Below, in pieces: positions 34,210 through 44,190 of a stretch of 64,000 nt of DNA. This DNA is from Pseudoalteromonas prydzensis (GTDB lineage: Bacteria; Pseudomonadota; Gammaproteobacteria; Enterobacterales; Alteromonadaceae). The notes under the pieces are model-generated. The model was given only the letters and a program-made list of their open reading frames with translations. It was not told where the DNA came from and ran no database searches. Position 1 is the stretch's first letter, and each line of letters begins with the position of its first letter. Both the position numbers and the translations under genes were made by a program. The DNA lies in the NCBI RefSeq assembly GCF_001661495.1, contig NZ_BDDT01000001.1, forward strand, positions 310,001-374,000, given 5' to 3'.

Positions 34210-35451
34210 ATGAAAGTCTTACACACCTCAGATTGGCATCTTGGCCAACAATTTTATGAACATCACCGTGCAGATGAACACCAGCAGTTTTTTAATTGGC
34301 TGATTGACACGCTCGTCAATGAAGAAATCGATTTACTGTTAGTTGCAGGAGACATTTATCACACCGCAACACCACCTGCGAGCAGTGAAAACCAGCTTTA
34401 TCAATTCATCAAAAACGTTAAAAAACGCTGCCCGACATTACAGATAGTGATTATTGCTGGAAACCATGATTCAGCAAATCGCATTATGACCGCAAAACCT
34501 TTACTGGCACAGTTTGATACCCATGTAGTAGGGCGTTTTGATGCGAATAACCCTGATGATGTTGTGATCCGCATAAACACAGATACAGTAAACGCTCATA
34601 TCGTCGCCATGCCGTTTTTACGTGCCAGTGACGTCACAACCTTAAGTAATACAGAAAACGGGCCAGATTACGCTCAGGGTATCGCTAAAGCGTACCAACT
34701 TAGCAGCGAATGCGCACTTAAAGATAAACCCGACGCGACGCCATTACTCATCATGGGTCACTTGCATGCAAAAGGTGGTGATATTTCCAGTGATTCAGAG
34801 CGCAATTTAATAATTGGTGGTGAAGAGTCAGTCACCGCACAAATCTTTACTGATCAGGCAAATTACGTGGCGCTAGGGCATTTACATAAAGCGCAGAAAG
34901 TCGCAAAGTCCGACACTATCCGCTATAGCGGCACTCCTATGCCTATGTCGTTCTCTGAACGTCATTATAAGCATCAAGTATGCATTGTAGAATTGGCAAT
35001 CGCCAATCAACAAATTGTCGTTACTGTAAACCCCCTTTACATTCCACGTGCCGCTGAGGTAATTCTGTTACCTGAAGGAGAGTGTGTTCCCGTTGAACAA
35101 TTATGCGAGCAAATAGCGGCTCTAGATCTCAGCAGTTACAGCCAACCTCCATATTTAAGAGTCAAGCTCAGTGCAGGGGATACCGATACCACCTTTAGAG
35201 AGCAAATTGAAAAAGCACTGGAAAATAAAGCGGTCAACTTTTGTGGTATAGAACGCGTACGGCAAACAAATAAACAGCAAAGCAGCGCTGTGTTTGAAGA
35301 TCTAAGCCAAGTCGAGATGCTCAACCCGCAAACTTTATTAGAGCAGGCATTCGCAAATAATAAAGATATGGCTGGGCAAAGCGTACCTGATGAGTTAAAA
35401 ACGCTTCTAAACGAGGTGATTGCTGAACTGGCGGAGCAAGAGCAACTATGA
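34210..35451 (+). CDS. sbcD: Exonuclease subunit SbcD
   Basis: A 413-residue calcineurin-like phosphoesterase. Metal-binding motifs in order are HTSDWHLGQ (5-13), AGDIYHT (near 46), GNHDSANR (near 86), MGHLHAKGGD and LGHLHKAQ. With SbcC it forms the Mre11-Rad50-type nuclease that cuts hairpins and DNA ends. The stop overlaps the sbcC start (ATGA). A copy of the recurring 17-bp palindrome is inside the gene at 35025-35041, encoding part of VTVNPLYIP. Confidence 0.96.
   Translation: MKVLHTSDWHLGQQFYEHHRADEHQQFFNWLIDTLVNEEIDLLLVAGDIYHTATPPASSENQLYQFIKNVKKRCPTLQIVIIAGNHDSANRIMTAKPLLAQFDTHVVGRFDANNPDDVVIRINTDTVNAHIVAMPFLRASDVTTLSNTENGPDYAQGIAKAYQLSSECALKDKPDATPLLIMGHLHAKGGDISSDSERNLIIGGEESVTAQIFTDQANYVALGHLHKAQKVAKSDTIRYSGTPMPMSFSERHYKHQVCIVELAIANQQIVVTVNPLYIPRAAEVILLPEGECVPVEQLCEQIAALDLSSYSQPPYLRVKLSAGDTDTTFREQIEKALENKAVNFCGIERVRQTNKQQSSAVFEDLSQVEMLNPQTLLEQAFANNKDMAGQSVPDELKTLLNEVIAELAEQEQL
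35025..35041. repeat. 17-bp palindrome TGTAAA-CCCCC-TTTACA, copy 3 (inside sbcD)
   Basis: Full match to the recurring motif within coding sequence, in the same orientation as the copy at 23794. Confidence 0.55.
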
Positions 35452-38400
35452 AAATAACCGCAGTACGCATTCATAATTTAGCCTCTATTGTTGATGCTGA
35501 AATAGATTTTACCAAAGCGCCCTTAAAAGATGCAGGCTTATTCGCTATAACTGGTGATACAGGTGCTGGCAAAAGCACTTTTTTAGATGCAATTTGCTTA
35601 GCTCTTTATACTAAAACAGCCAGACTAAAAGGCGATAAAGGTAACTTAATCGATTTTAATGGCGACAATATTAAGCTCAATGATCCTCGTAATTTACTAC
35701 GAAGAGGTACATCAACAGGCTATGCCGAGGTGGACTTTGTAGGTCAAGATAAATGCCAATATAGAGCAAGATACACAATACAACGCGCTCATAAGAAGAT
35801 AACGGGTAAATTAAAAACTGCCGAACATAGTCTATTCAGCTTACCTGACGAAGCGCTTATTGCCGATAAAAGTAACACCATCAAGCACATTGAAAGTAAA
35901 ATAGGGCTTAGCTTTGAGCAGTTCTCACGTGCGGTATTATTAGCACAACACGAGTTTGCTGCATTTTTAAAAGCCACCGGCGATGAACGCGCACATCTTT
36001 TAGAATGCTTAACCGGCACTGATAAATTTAGCCTAATAGGCAAGCGTATTTTTGAGCGCCATAAAGAGCAAAAAGATAACTTAGAGTTATTAAAAGCAAG
36101 CCTGGCAAGTTATACCTTACTCACAGATGAAGAGTTAACGGCTAAAAAGGCACAACTAGCAGAATTAGAGCTAAAACTAAAACAAGCAAAGCAACGTGTA
36201 CTCAACGCAGAGCAGGGCGTTAATTGGTATCACCAAGCCAACAAATTAGCTCAGACTTTGCAGCAAGCTCAACAAAACCAACAACAAGCCAGCGCTGCCC
36301 TGGCTGCGATAGCAAAACAAAGTGAGCAAGCGAAACAAGCACAAAGGGCGCTGGAAATTAAAGACAACCGCAGTCGCTTTGCAAGCTTAACCACACAAAA
36401 TAATGAGCTAAACACTAAGCTAAGTGATTTAAAAAGTTTTGATCACACAACGCTAATAGCCAACCTTGCTAGTGCCCTTGAACAACACAGTCAAGCTTTG
36501 CAAACAGCTAAGCAGCAGCAAAAAAACGCAGAGCCATTGCTCAGCAAGGCCCGCAAGCTTGATAATCAATTGGCTATCGATGCACAAAATATAACAAACC
36601 TAGGCCTGCAAGCAGATAAAGAACAATCACAATTAACAAATTTGCAGCAGCAACTTAAGCACAATCAAACAGAGCACGCCGCAGCAGAAAAACGCAATAC
36701 TGAGCAGCAACAATGGTTAGCGCAGCATAAGCAACTTAAGCCATTAGCAAGTGATTGGGCTTACTATCAGCACAGTTTTAAGCAATATATCAACGCCACC
36801 GAGCAGTTAAAGACGACCGCGGCACAAAGTAAACAACTAAGCGCTGAGCAGTCTAATCACCATGAGCAACTGACCGCGCAAAATAACCAAGTTGCAGCGA
36901 GTGAGCAGACGTTAGAGCTTGAACAAACCGCACTCCAGCAGCTCAATCAGCAACAAAATCAATTTAATATTGAGCAGTGTGACGCCCAGCTAAAAAGTAT
37001 CGATTATTTAAAAGAGCAGCGTGAACGCTATAAGCAGTTTAGCCAAGAGTTAAAACACAGTGCGCAGCTACAGGGCGAACTAACTAGCAAATTGACTCAC
37101 AGCGAACAGCAACAAGCAACATTGCAGCAAAATTTATTAACCTGTGAGCAAACCCTAAAACACAGCGAATATGCGCTTAATCAAGCGCGTCTGCGCGCCA
37201 GTGAAAATGTTGAACACCTACGCGCTCAGCTTGCACCTAATGAACCATGTGTAGTCTGTGGCGCTACAGAGCACCCATTTGTGACTGCTCAAAACCAGCA
37301 ATTGGCAAATTTAATCACCGACTTTGAACATGATTATAGCCACGCTAAACAACGTTATGAACACGCACAAACACAACTGCATCAGCAGCAAACTCAACAT
37401 GCTGTGTTCGTCGCTGAGCACGCACAGTTAGAGCAGACGATACAGACTGTACAAGCCAAGCAACTAGACATTAAAAACACCATGCAAAGTACCCGCAGTG
37501 AACTAAATGACTTAACGGCTGAACAGCTAGACTCGCATTACCAGCAACTCAATGAGCAAAAAGCCCAGTACTTTGCAGTGCAAAAGCGCCAGCATGAGCT
37601 GCAAGAAAAAGTAAACCAACTGCAAAACAAGCTTAAAGCAGAACAACAAATTCAACAACAGTTGCACAACCAGCATGTTGATTTAAGCCATCAACTTAAC
37701 CAGTTAAGCAACAAACACAATGAACTAAATTCGCAAATAAATGAATTAACTCAGACCCTTGACACACAGTTTTCGCAAACTGAGTTTTGGCAACAATTGC
37801 AAAACAATACACTTGATCTCAATCAGCTTGCACAGCAGGTAGAGCAATACCAACACACCCAAAGCTTGCTTGAGGGCACTCAAAAACAGCTTGATAGTAG
37901 CGAGCAAAAAACTCAGCAACTTAACCCGTTGATCAGCGAAAGCGAACAAGCGCTAAACGCGTTAACTGGCGAGTTAGCAAAAGCACGGCAGCAGCATAAC
38001 AACACCCAAAGTGAACGATTGGCACTATTTAATAATGAGCAAATTAGCGTAGATGATTACCAAGCAAGGCTCGCGACGCATCATGAGCAATGTCAAACAC
38101 AACTAACACAAAGCCAGCAAGCCCATGACCAAGCAATCAAACAACGTGACGAACAGGTGATTGCAATTAATAATCATCAACAACGCATAGAGGAGAACAG
38201 CCAAGAACTAAGTTCGTTAACAACCCGCTACGAGCAGTGGTTTAGTGAATTTGCAAGCCACTATACCGATATCAGCCATGAACAGATCGCTATTTTACTA
38301 ACTCTAAGCAGTGATGATATTAAAGCGCAATTACAGCAACATGAGCAATTAACACAAGCAGTTGTTGATGCAAATGCGGCACTAAAACAACAACAAAGCG

Positions 38401-39098
38401 CTCATCAACAACACCAAAGTAGCGATAAACCAGAGCAAACCGCTGACCAACTTACAGCACAGTTAAATGCACTGACCGAGCAGCAAAACGCATTGCAAAA
38501 ATCGCAACTGGAGACCAATACTGCACTTGAGCAACATAATCAAAATAGCAAAGCACTGCAGACCAAACAGCAAGAACTTACCGAGCTGCAACAACACGTT
38601 GAACAATGGCATATGCTCAATAAAGTACTTGGCGATGCAACGGGTAAAACCATGCGTAACTTAGCGCAAACTCAAACCTTAAAAATATTATTGCATTATG
38701 CCAATAGCCATTTACGAACACTAAATAAACGCTATGAATTAACAGCCATAGAGCAGAGCTTAGACATTGCGATTGTGGATAAAGATATGGCCGACGAACA
38801 GCGCTCGGTAAATACCCTCTCAGGTGGTGAGTCGTTTTTAGTGTCATTGGCGCTGGCGCTAGGGCTTGCTTCGCTGTCATCGAACAAAGTAAGCATTAAT
38901 TCTTTGTTTATTGATGAAGGCTTTGGTACGTTAGACAGTGAAACACTTAGTATTGCCATGGATGCACTTGACTCTTTACAAGCGCAAGGGCGTAAAGTCG
39001 GGGTAATTTCCCATGTATCACAAATGACCGAACGGGTTGCAACGCAAGTTCATGTTGCTAAAAAGCCCGGTGGTTATTCAACTATCTCTATAATATAA
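35448..39098 (+). CDS. sbcC: Exonuclease subunit SbcC
   Basis: A 1216-residue SMC-like ATPase. Walker A is GDTGAGKSTFLDAICLALY (about 35-53). Long coiled coils, very rich in Gln, flank the zinc-hook motif CVVC (near 600). The ABC signature NTLSGGESFLVSLALA (near 1121) and Walker B SLFIDEGFGTLD (near 1152) follow, with the D-loop. SbcC with SbcD processes DNA palindromes and double-strand ends. Coupled to sbcD by a 4-base overlap. Length is slightly above the E. coli protein (1048), mainly from coiled coil. Confidence 0.96.
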   Translation: MKITAVRIHNLASIVDAEIDFTKAPLKDAGLFAITGDTGAGKSTFLDAICLALYTKTARLKGDKGNLIDFNGDNIKLNDPRNLLRRGTSTGYAEVDFVGQDKCQYRARYTIQRAHKKITGKLKTAEHSLFSLPDEALIADKSNTIKHIESKIGLSFEQFSRAVLLAQHEFAAFLKATGDERAHLLECLTGTDKFSLIGKRIFERHKEQKDNLELLKASLASYTLLTDEELTAKKAQLAELELKLKQAKQRVLNAEQGVNWYHQANKLAQTLQQAQQNQQQASAALAAIAKQSEQAKQAQRALEIKDNRSRFASLTTQNNELNTKLSDLKSFDHTTLIANLASALEQHSQALQTAKQQQKNAEPLLSKARKLDNQLAIDAQNITNLGLQADKEQSQLTNLQQQLKHNQTEHAAAEKRNTEQQQWLAQHKQLKPLASDWAYYQHSFKQYINATEQLKTTAAQSKQLSAEQSNHHEQLTAQNNQVAASEQTLELEQTALQQLNQQQNQFNIEQCDAQLKSIDYLKEQRERYKQFSQELKHSAQLQGELTSKLTHSEQQQATLQQNLLTCEQTLKHSEYALNQARLRASENVEHLRAQLAPNEPCVVCGATEHPFVTAQNQQLANLITDFEHDYSHAKQRYEHAQTQLHQQQTQHAVFVAEHAQLEQTIQTVQAKQLDIKNTMQSTRSELNDLTAEQLDSHYQQLNEQKAQYFAVQKRQHELQEKVNQLQNKLKAEQQIQQQLHNQHVDLSHQLNQLSNKHNELNSQINELTQTLDTQFSQTEFWQQLQNNTLDLNQLAQQVEQYQHTQSLLEGTQKQLDSSEQKTQQLNPLISESEQALNALTGELAKARQQHNNTQSERLALFNNEQISVDDYQARLATHHEQCQTQLTQSQQAHDQAIKQRDEQVIAINNHQQRIEENSQELSSLTTRYEQWFSEFASHYTDISHEQIAILLTLSSDDIKAQLQQHEQLTQAVVDANAALKQQQSAHQQHQSSDKPEQTADQLTAQLNALTEQQNALQKSQLETNTALEQHNQNSKALQTKQQELTELQQHVEQWHMLNKVLGDATGKTMRNLAQTQTLKILLHYANSHLRTLNKRYELTAIEQSLDIAIVDKDMADEQRSVNTLSGGESFLVSLALALGLASLSSNKVSINSLFIDEGFGTLDSETLSIAMDALDSLQAQGRKVGVISHVSQMTERVATQVHVAKKPGGYSTISII

Positions 39099-39109
39099 AG
39101 GATTGATTG

Positions 39110-39775
39110 ATGCCAACATTTACACATGAAGAAGCCAAAGAGTACGATTCACGCATTACTCGTTTAGTGCCAGGCTATGATTTATTACATTCCACAACCG
39201 CAGCACAACTAAAAGTAACATTGCCCGATAATGCTCATATTCTCGTGGTTGGCTCAGGCACCGGCAAAGATATTGCTGCGCTTGCCGCGCTTAATCCAAG
39301 CTGGCATTTCACCGCACAAGACATTTCAACTGATATGCTCAATATTGGCCAAAAGCGTTTTGCTGATTTAGGTATTAGTGATCGTGTAACGATTCATGTT
39401 GGCGATATCGAGCAATTAACAGATACATTTGATGCCGCATTGTGTTTACTAGTGCTGCACTTTGTTGCTGATAATGGCGATAAAAAATCATTACTTCGCG
39501 CCGTAGCCAAGCAATTAAAGCCATCAGCACAACTGTATTTAGCTGACTTAATGCGCCCAGAAACAGGTTTTGAGCGCGATGCACAATTTACTCTTTGCCA
39601 ACAATTAGGCCTAACTGATATTGGTGTAGAGCGTATGAAACATAATTTTGAGCATGAATTTTACCCGTTAGACCGATTACGTCTCTCAGAACTACTCGAT
39701 AATGCTGGCTACAGCACGCCTAAATTGTATTTTAAAGCACTCAGCTTTAGCGGTTATGTAATTCAAAAACGTTAA
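39110..39775 (+). CDS. Class I SAM-dependent methyltransferase
   Basis: A 221-residue protein. Motif I is ILVVGSGTGKDIAALA (about 45-60), followed by TAQDISTDMLNIGQKR, VGDIEQL and LLVLHFVAD, the usual Rossmann methyltransferase series. The substrate is unknown. I start at ATG 39110 with AAAGGA upstream; a TTG one codon earlier is the alternative. It follows sbcC by 11 bases, so it is probably the third gene of that operon, although a DNA-repair role is not implied. Confidence 0.87.
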   Translation: MPTFTHEEAKEYDSRITRLVPGYDLLHSTTAAQLKVTLPDNAHILVVGSGTGKDIAALAALNPSWHFTAQDISTDMLNIGQKRFADLGISDRVTIHVGDIEQLTDTFDAALCLLVLHFVADNGDKKSLLRAVAKQLKPSAQLYLADLMRPETGFERDAQFTLCQQLGLTDIGVERMKHNFEHEFYPLDRLRLSELLDNAGYSTPKLYFKALSFSGYVIQKR

Positions 39776-39785
39776 ACGGCAGGAT

Positions 39786-39812
39786 GGGCTCAACCTTGCT
39801 TGGGTTGAGCTC
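39786..39812. terminator. Convergent hairpin terminator
   Basis: Stem GGCTCAACC (39787-39795) with GGTTGAGCT (39803-39811), 7-base loop, between the methyltransferase and the DUF3313 gene, which point at each other. The T tails are weak. Confidence 0.5.
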
Positions 39813-39822
39813 ATTACTATAT

Positions 39823-40509
39823 TTAGTCTGTAGATGCTCGGGTTTGCATTAGCGCATTTTTAAAATCATTAGCCCAATTACGATAAACGGTTTTTACGTC
39901 GCCCATATTGAACACTTGGGTGTTTTGTTGCCATTGATCCATAGCTTGGCTACGATCGGCTGCTTTTGCTATTACCGAATTGTCTTTACCGTCCTTCACT
40001 CGCGCAAGCAAAACCATAGAGCCACTATTTTGAGTATAAGTAGCACCGCCACTTTGAAAACTACGACGACTCGATTCAATTGGCGCAGCAAGGCGGATGT
40101 CTGTCACATACGTTTCAATTATAAGCGTATTCGCATCAGGTGTAGCCACCAATTGATAGGGCTGTTCATCATTAAACACTGAGCTTACAGTTTCATTAAA
40201 CGCCACAGCCAGCTTACTTAGTGCGCTGGCATCTAAATCATAGGTTGCATCAAAACCTTCAGCACGGCGGTCAATACGCGGCGCTTTGTAGCCTTCAGGA
40301 TGTTCATTAGTAACAATGACCGGAGCAAAATAAACTTTTGTGAAACGGCTCCAATCAGTGCCCGCTTTGACATAAGCCATATTCATTTGCGCGTTTGCGA
40401 TTTTAGATAAACCATCCTTCGTTTGCTCAGTTGTATCAACACTCAACGGCGAAGAAGCGCATGCACCTAGCAACGCAGTTAAACTTAATACCAACAATGA
40501 CTTTTTCAT
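39823..40509 (-). CDS. DUF3313-family lipoprotein
   Basis: A 228-residue protein with lipobox LGAC (Cys near 17). The body has VYFAPVIVTNEHPEGY, YDLDASALSKLAVAFNETV and VYRNWANDFKNAL, in line with the DUF3313 family of outer-membrane lipoproteins. The function is unknown. Monocistronic. Confidence 0.78.
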   Translation of the reverse strand: MKKSLLVLSLTALLGACASSPLSVDTTEQTKDGLSKIANAQMNMAYVKAGTDWSRFTKVYFAPVIVTNEHPEGYKAPRIDRRAEGFDATYDLDASALSKLAVAFNETVSSVFNDEQPYQLVATPDANTLIIETYVTDIRLAAPIESSRRSFQSGGATYTQNSGSMVLLARVKDGKDNSVIAKAADRSQAMDQWQQNTQVFNMGDVKTVYRNWANDFKNALMQTRASTD

Positions 40510-40729
40510 TAAATTATCCTTTGAAATGCAGTGTATTTGAGTAGAACCTAAATAGGATAAATTTAATATCCACAGTTCATGTCATGGAAAGTTAGTGCTG
40601 TTAAAATTTAGCACACGCTGATGATTATGCAATCAGATTAGCTGTTATCGACTTGATTGTACCTATAAACTTGGCTTCACTCGAAAATACTGGTAGGCTA
40701 TACACTCATCTTTTACAGGACGTAAACTA

Positions 40730-41302
40730 ATGAAAAAATGGATTTTTATCTTAGTGGCACTGGGCTTATCGCTTTTATTGATAGCGACAACGGCAGCAAA
40801 TACTGCACAGCAATCATTACAACACACTGATCTCACCTTACCAGAACATCATTCATTAACTGATCTAGTTAGCTCCCCCTTTGCAGGTTTAACACTCGAG
40901 TCATATTTTTATCATCGTTATAAAAAACACACTGTATTATATGCAGTAGATCAATCGCAGCATCACTGCAATGTTCGAGCGAATGGTGAAGATTTGACTG
41001 TTTGGTGTAAGAAAAGCATAGCTGCGAAACACCCCTTAGTCGAACACTCAAGCAGCACCTCAAAACGCACTGAAGCGGATCCTGATGACCAAGTATTCGA
41101 AATTACCTTACCCAAAGATACTCCACCCTCCCTCGATTTATCAAGTCAACAGATCAACCATCAAACACAAGTAAGTTTATTACAGCAGGTTTCGCCTTTA
41201 ATAGCCGTCGCATTTAGCTGTTTATTAGTCGTTATTACGGTTTCATTTTTTCACTGGCGAGAAGCAAAAAAAGCATCTACTTACAACGATCAAAAGCAGT
41301 AA
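40730..41302 (+). CDS. Membrane protein with two terminal membrane segments, unknown
   Basis: A 190-residue protein with one hydrophobic segment at each end (KKWIFILVALGLSLLLIATTAA at 2-23 and SPLIAVAFSCLLVVITVSFF near 155-175). About 130 residues lie between, with two Cys (HHCNVRANGEDLTVWCKK). I do not recognise the family. The layout suggests both ends in the cytoplasm and the middle in the periplasm. It is convergent with the gene at 41339. Confidence 0.65.
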   Translation: MKKWIFILVALGLSLLLIATTAANTAQQSLQHTDLTLPEHHSLTDLVSSPFAGLTLESYFYHRYKKHTVLYAVDQSQHHCNVRANGEDLTVWCKKSIAAKHPLVEHSSSTSKRTEADPDDQVFEITLPKDTPPSLDLSSQQINHQTQVSLLQQVSPLIAVAFSCLLVVITVSFFHWREAKKASTYNDQKQ

Positions 41303-41309
41303 CGTGTTT

Positions 41310-41331
41310 GCACGCTTTAAATAAAGCGTGC
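41310..41331. terminator. Bidirectional hairpin terminator
   Basis: Perfect 9-bp stem GCACGCTTT (41310-41318) with AAAGCGTGC (41323-41331), 4-base loop, seven bases past the plus-strand stop and seven before the minus-strand stop. Confidence 0.65.
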
Positions 41332-41338
41332 TTGATTA

Positions 41339-42652
41339 TTAATCGTCAGTTTTTAATTGTTTAGCACGCTCTTGCGCTGCGATTAACTCGGCCGATTTAG
41401 GAACCTTTTTCTTCGGCACTATTGTTGGTTTTTCAGGCGAATTAGGGTCCCAGCTTGGATCCAAAGATAAGTTAGCAAATGGGTTAGCCTTTTGCTCAGC
41501 CGTCGCTGTGTCATCTTGATCAATGGATGGCTCATGCTTATTACTTTCAAGCTCTGGCTGCTGCTCAGCTGCCAGCTCTTCATTTAGTGCAGCCAGCGCT
41601 TTTGTAAGGTCATCATCGCTGTCAGCCCCCACAGTATGGTCTGCTGTACTTTCAAGGTCTTGCTTAAATGAGTCAGTCTGCGGCGCAACTTCTTCTGTGC
41701 TATTCACTCGTTGCTCAGAGTCATCACTGGTTTGTACTTCAGACGATACGCTCGGTTTTTGGCCCGGTAATGGCGCATCGGGATCAAATGTACGTACTTC
41801 AGGCTCTTTGAAGTCGTGATCATTACTAAAAATACGTTGTGTCAGTTGCGCTTGTTTAGATCCATCATCGTCAAGTGGTGAAGGCTGTGGTGCTGTACTT
41901 GCCAGATCATTTTCGGCGGTGGGTTGTTGTGCTATTGGCTGCTGCGTTGCAGACTGTTTCTTTTCATCAGCTACAGCGGCTTTACTTGGCTTGTTCGCTA
42001 AAGTACTAGCAAGTGGGTCTACGACGTTACTTTCGATTGATTCAGCCGCTGAATTTTTCTTGCCGCGTAAACGCTGCAACAGTAATCCTGCTAACAACAA
42101 CACGGCTAATAGCAATAAACTTGGCATTAATAATGAACCCGTTTCAGCATCATTATTGATTGCCTCACTAGTAATTGCCGGAGCTGGCGCATTTATAGGC
42201 TGTTGATTTAACTGCTCAACTTGCTCTTTAATCGGCTCTGCAGTTGCTTCAACTTCAGTTGTAGAAACTTCACTCGCCTCTACTACCGCAGTTGGTACCG
42301 CTTTTTCGCTTGACTTCGCTTGTTCAACTTTACTGTCAAGGGGGTTTACAGCCACAGTCGATTGCTCAATAGGTTGACTGCTGCTCTGTTCAGCTTTTGT
42401 AGTTACAGGCTCAGGCAATGAGTTGTTCGGTTTTGTGACTGGTGTTTGCACCTTTTCGACTGGCGGTGGATTGCTGCAGTTTTTGTCGTAATCTCTGGCG
42501 GCATTGCGATAACTACGGCTGCTGGTGTTATCACTGTATTGCTGCATTTGTTGCTTATACAAAATACACATAGCTTCGCTATATTTTGCAAAGCTATTAA
42601 AACTACACGTTAGTAAAATAAAAAGGCTAAGCCGCGATAAATAAGTGACCAT
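41339..42652 (-). CDS. Single-pass membrane protein with long acidic tail, unknown
   Basis: A 437-residue protein. A signal peptide (MVTYLSRLSLFILLTCSFNSFA) precedes a short periplasmic head with Cys residues (SEAMCILYKQQMQQYSD, RDYDKNCSN). Then come a Pro/Thr/Glu-rich linker, one membrane segment near 175-195 (LLMPSLLLLAVLLLAGLLLQRLRG) and a long acidic, low-complexity cytoplasmic tail. This layout recalls FimV- or ZipA-like architecture, but I see no LysM or FtsZ-binding motif. I start at ATG 42652; the longer frame begins with TTG five codons earlier. A copy of the recurring palindrome (TGTCAA variant) lies inside. Confidence 0.65.
   Translation of the reverse strand: MVTYLSRLSLFILLTCSFNSFAKYSEAMCILYKQQMQQYSDNTSSRSYRNAARDYDKNCSNPPPVEKVQTPVTKPNNSLPEPVTTKAEQSSSQPIEQSTVAVNPLDSKVEQAKSSEKAVPTAVVEASEVSTTEVEATAEPIKEQVEQLNQQPINAPAPAITSEAINNDAETGSLLMPSLLLLAVLLLAGLLLQRLRGKKNSAAESIESNVVDPLASTLANKPSKAAVADEKKQSATQQPIAQQPTAENDLASTAPQPSPLDDDGSKQAQLTQRIFSNDHDFKEPEVRTFDPDAPLPGQKPSVSSEVQTSDDSEQRVNSTEEVAPQTDSFKQDLESTADHTVGADSDDDLTKALAALNEELAAEQQPELESNKHEPSIDQDDTATAEQKANPFANLSLDPSWDPNSPEKPTIVPKKKVPKSAELIAAQERAKQLKTDD
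42334..42350. repeat. 17-bp palindrome variant TGTCAA-GGGGG-TTTACA, copy 4 (inside a gene)
   Basis: One mismatch to the recurring motif, within the coding sequence of the acidic-tail membrane protein. Confidence 0.5.
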
Positions 42653-42726
42653 AATTCTATTAAGCAAAGTAACACAATAACCTCAGTTTAATAGTTGTGC
42701 GCAAATTTATCTAGCTGTTAACTTTA

Positions 42727-44190
42727 CTAATCAATGACCATCAAAGTGCGATATTCATCATAGGCAAACTGATCGGTCATACCGCTGATATAGTCTTGAA
42801 TAAAGCGACAGCGATAATAAAATTCGTACGCGATTACATGATCTGGCTCAGCTTGCATCGCATCGATAGCATGCAGATAGGTATTTAAATGTTTTTTTGA
42901 TAGCTTTTGCAGCAAACGGGTTTCAATCAAAAAGCGGCTATCGCCCTTGAGCACTCGTTTAAAATTATCGTGGCTGAGCTGGAGTAGGGGCTTATAGCAA
43001 TCCAGTAACCCCGTAATAATACGATACCCCTGTAACTCTAATTTACCCACTTCTTTGTGAGAGAATACATACTCATACGCCACTTGTTTTAAAGTGCTGG
43101 TAATGGCGTGTAGGTGACTACGATCTTCCAATAAAGCTTGGTTAAAATCGCCATGATATACCGCTTCGATGTTGTCTATAAAGCGCTTAGCAGCATAATT
43201 AACTAGCGGGTGGAGCAGACTTACTCGTAAATAAATAAAAAATTCACTGTTAAAGTTATACGGCTGTAACTTAGCTTTTTCTAAAGCATAATTTACTGCT
43301 TTATCAACCACATGCTGATGTTCAACAGCATCAATAGTAAAATTAGTAAGTATTTTTTTATAATGGAGTTTGAGTTTATCGCAAAGTAGTTCAACATTAA
43401 TGATGCCTTTTTCTACCGCATCTTCAATATCAGCTAAACAATAGGAGATATCATCCGCAGCTTCCATTATATAACTGGCAGGGTGGCGACATTGAGGATC
43501 GATCTCGAGCTCTTTTTGTAAGCGCTCAACAAAGTTTTTTTCACTATAATAAAAACCCACTTTTTTCATCAGGTAGTTTTTATCACGCGGTATATCTTCT
43601 TTGGCCATACTAGCTGGGCGCGTATATTTTAAAATAGCCGCACTTTGGCTATAGGTTAAATTCAGTGAGAGTAACGAATGAATGATGCGAATACCTTGTG
43701 CGTTGCCTTCAAAGTTAGCTATATCGTGAGCTAAATGCTTAAAGATCACGCCAATTCCAGTATGTGGATCACTACAACGAGCAGGAGTCAGTGCCGATAA
43801 GTTTGCGTTAAACCATTGATTAATTGCCGCTTCACCAAAATGACCAAATGGCGGATTGCCTATATCGTGCATCAAACAGGCCATTTCTACGAGGCTTTCC
43901 AGTGGTCGCTCCAGCCCAGTCAACCCATATTCAGCCTGCTGTTTGGCGGTCAAATTAGCAAAAATACGCTGAACAATAAAACGTCCAACTTGTTGTACTT
44001 CTAATGAATGAGTCAGTCGTGAACGCACTGCGGCATTGCGCTCAAGTGGGAATACTTGCGTTTTTTGTTGCAAACGGCGAATTGCCGCACTATTGATAAT
44101 ACGACCACGATCGCTTTCAAGCGCTGTTTGTAAATTAGGGGTCGAACGCTGCTCACGCGCTGAGGTGATTTTTTTACTAAAGTCGATCAT
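42727..44190 (-). CDS. dgt: dGTP triphosphohydrolase (dGTPase)
   Basis: A 487-residue HD-domain protein. It has the family N-terminus DRGRIINSAAIRRLQQKTQVFPL, then RSRLTHSLEV (near 57-66, first metal His), the HD pair in LMHDIGNPPFGHFGEAAI (near 109-126), and the later YIMEAADDISYCLADIEDAV with the metal Asp. The enzyme releases inorganic triphosphate from dGTP. Length and motifs fit the Dgt type 1 or 2 proteins. Such enzymes control dNTP pools and in several bacteria help to restrict phage; nothing around it marks it as part of a defence island. Confidence 0.92.
   Translation of the reverse strand: MIDFSKKITSAREQRSTPNLQTALESDRGRIINSAAIRRLQQKTQVFPLERNAAVRSRLTHSLEVQQVGRFIVQRIFANLTAKQQAEYGLTGLERPLESLVEMACLMHDIGNPPFGHFGEAAINQWFNANLSALTPARCSDPHTGIGVIFKHLAHDIANFEGNAQGIRIIHSLLSLNLTYSQSAAILKYTRPASMAKEDIPRDKNYLMKKVGFYYSEKNFVERLQKELEIDPQCRHPASYIMEAADDISYCLADIEDAVEKGIINVELLCDKLKLHYKKILTNFTIDAVEHQHVVDKAVNYALEKAKLQPYNFNSEFFIYLRVSLLHPLVNYAAKRFIDNIEAVYHGDFNQALLEDRSHLHAITSTLKQVAYEYVFSHKEVGKLELQGYRIITGLLDCYKPLLQLSHDNFKRVLKGDSRFLIETRLLQKLSKKHLNTYLHAIDAMQAEPDHVIAYEFYYRCRFIQDYISGMTDQFAYDEYRTLMVID

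Noticed and set aside
33904..39775. SbcCD region as a Lamassu- or Gabija-like defence system
   Set aside because: Both proteins have the full housekeeping SbcC/SbcD motif set, including the zinc hook, and no additional effector is adjacent.
42727..44190. dGTPase as part of an anti-phage island
   Set aside because: dGTPases can restrict phage, but the neighbours are ordinary chromosomal genes and no other defence gene is nearby.
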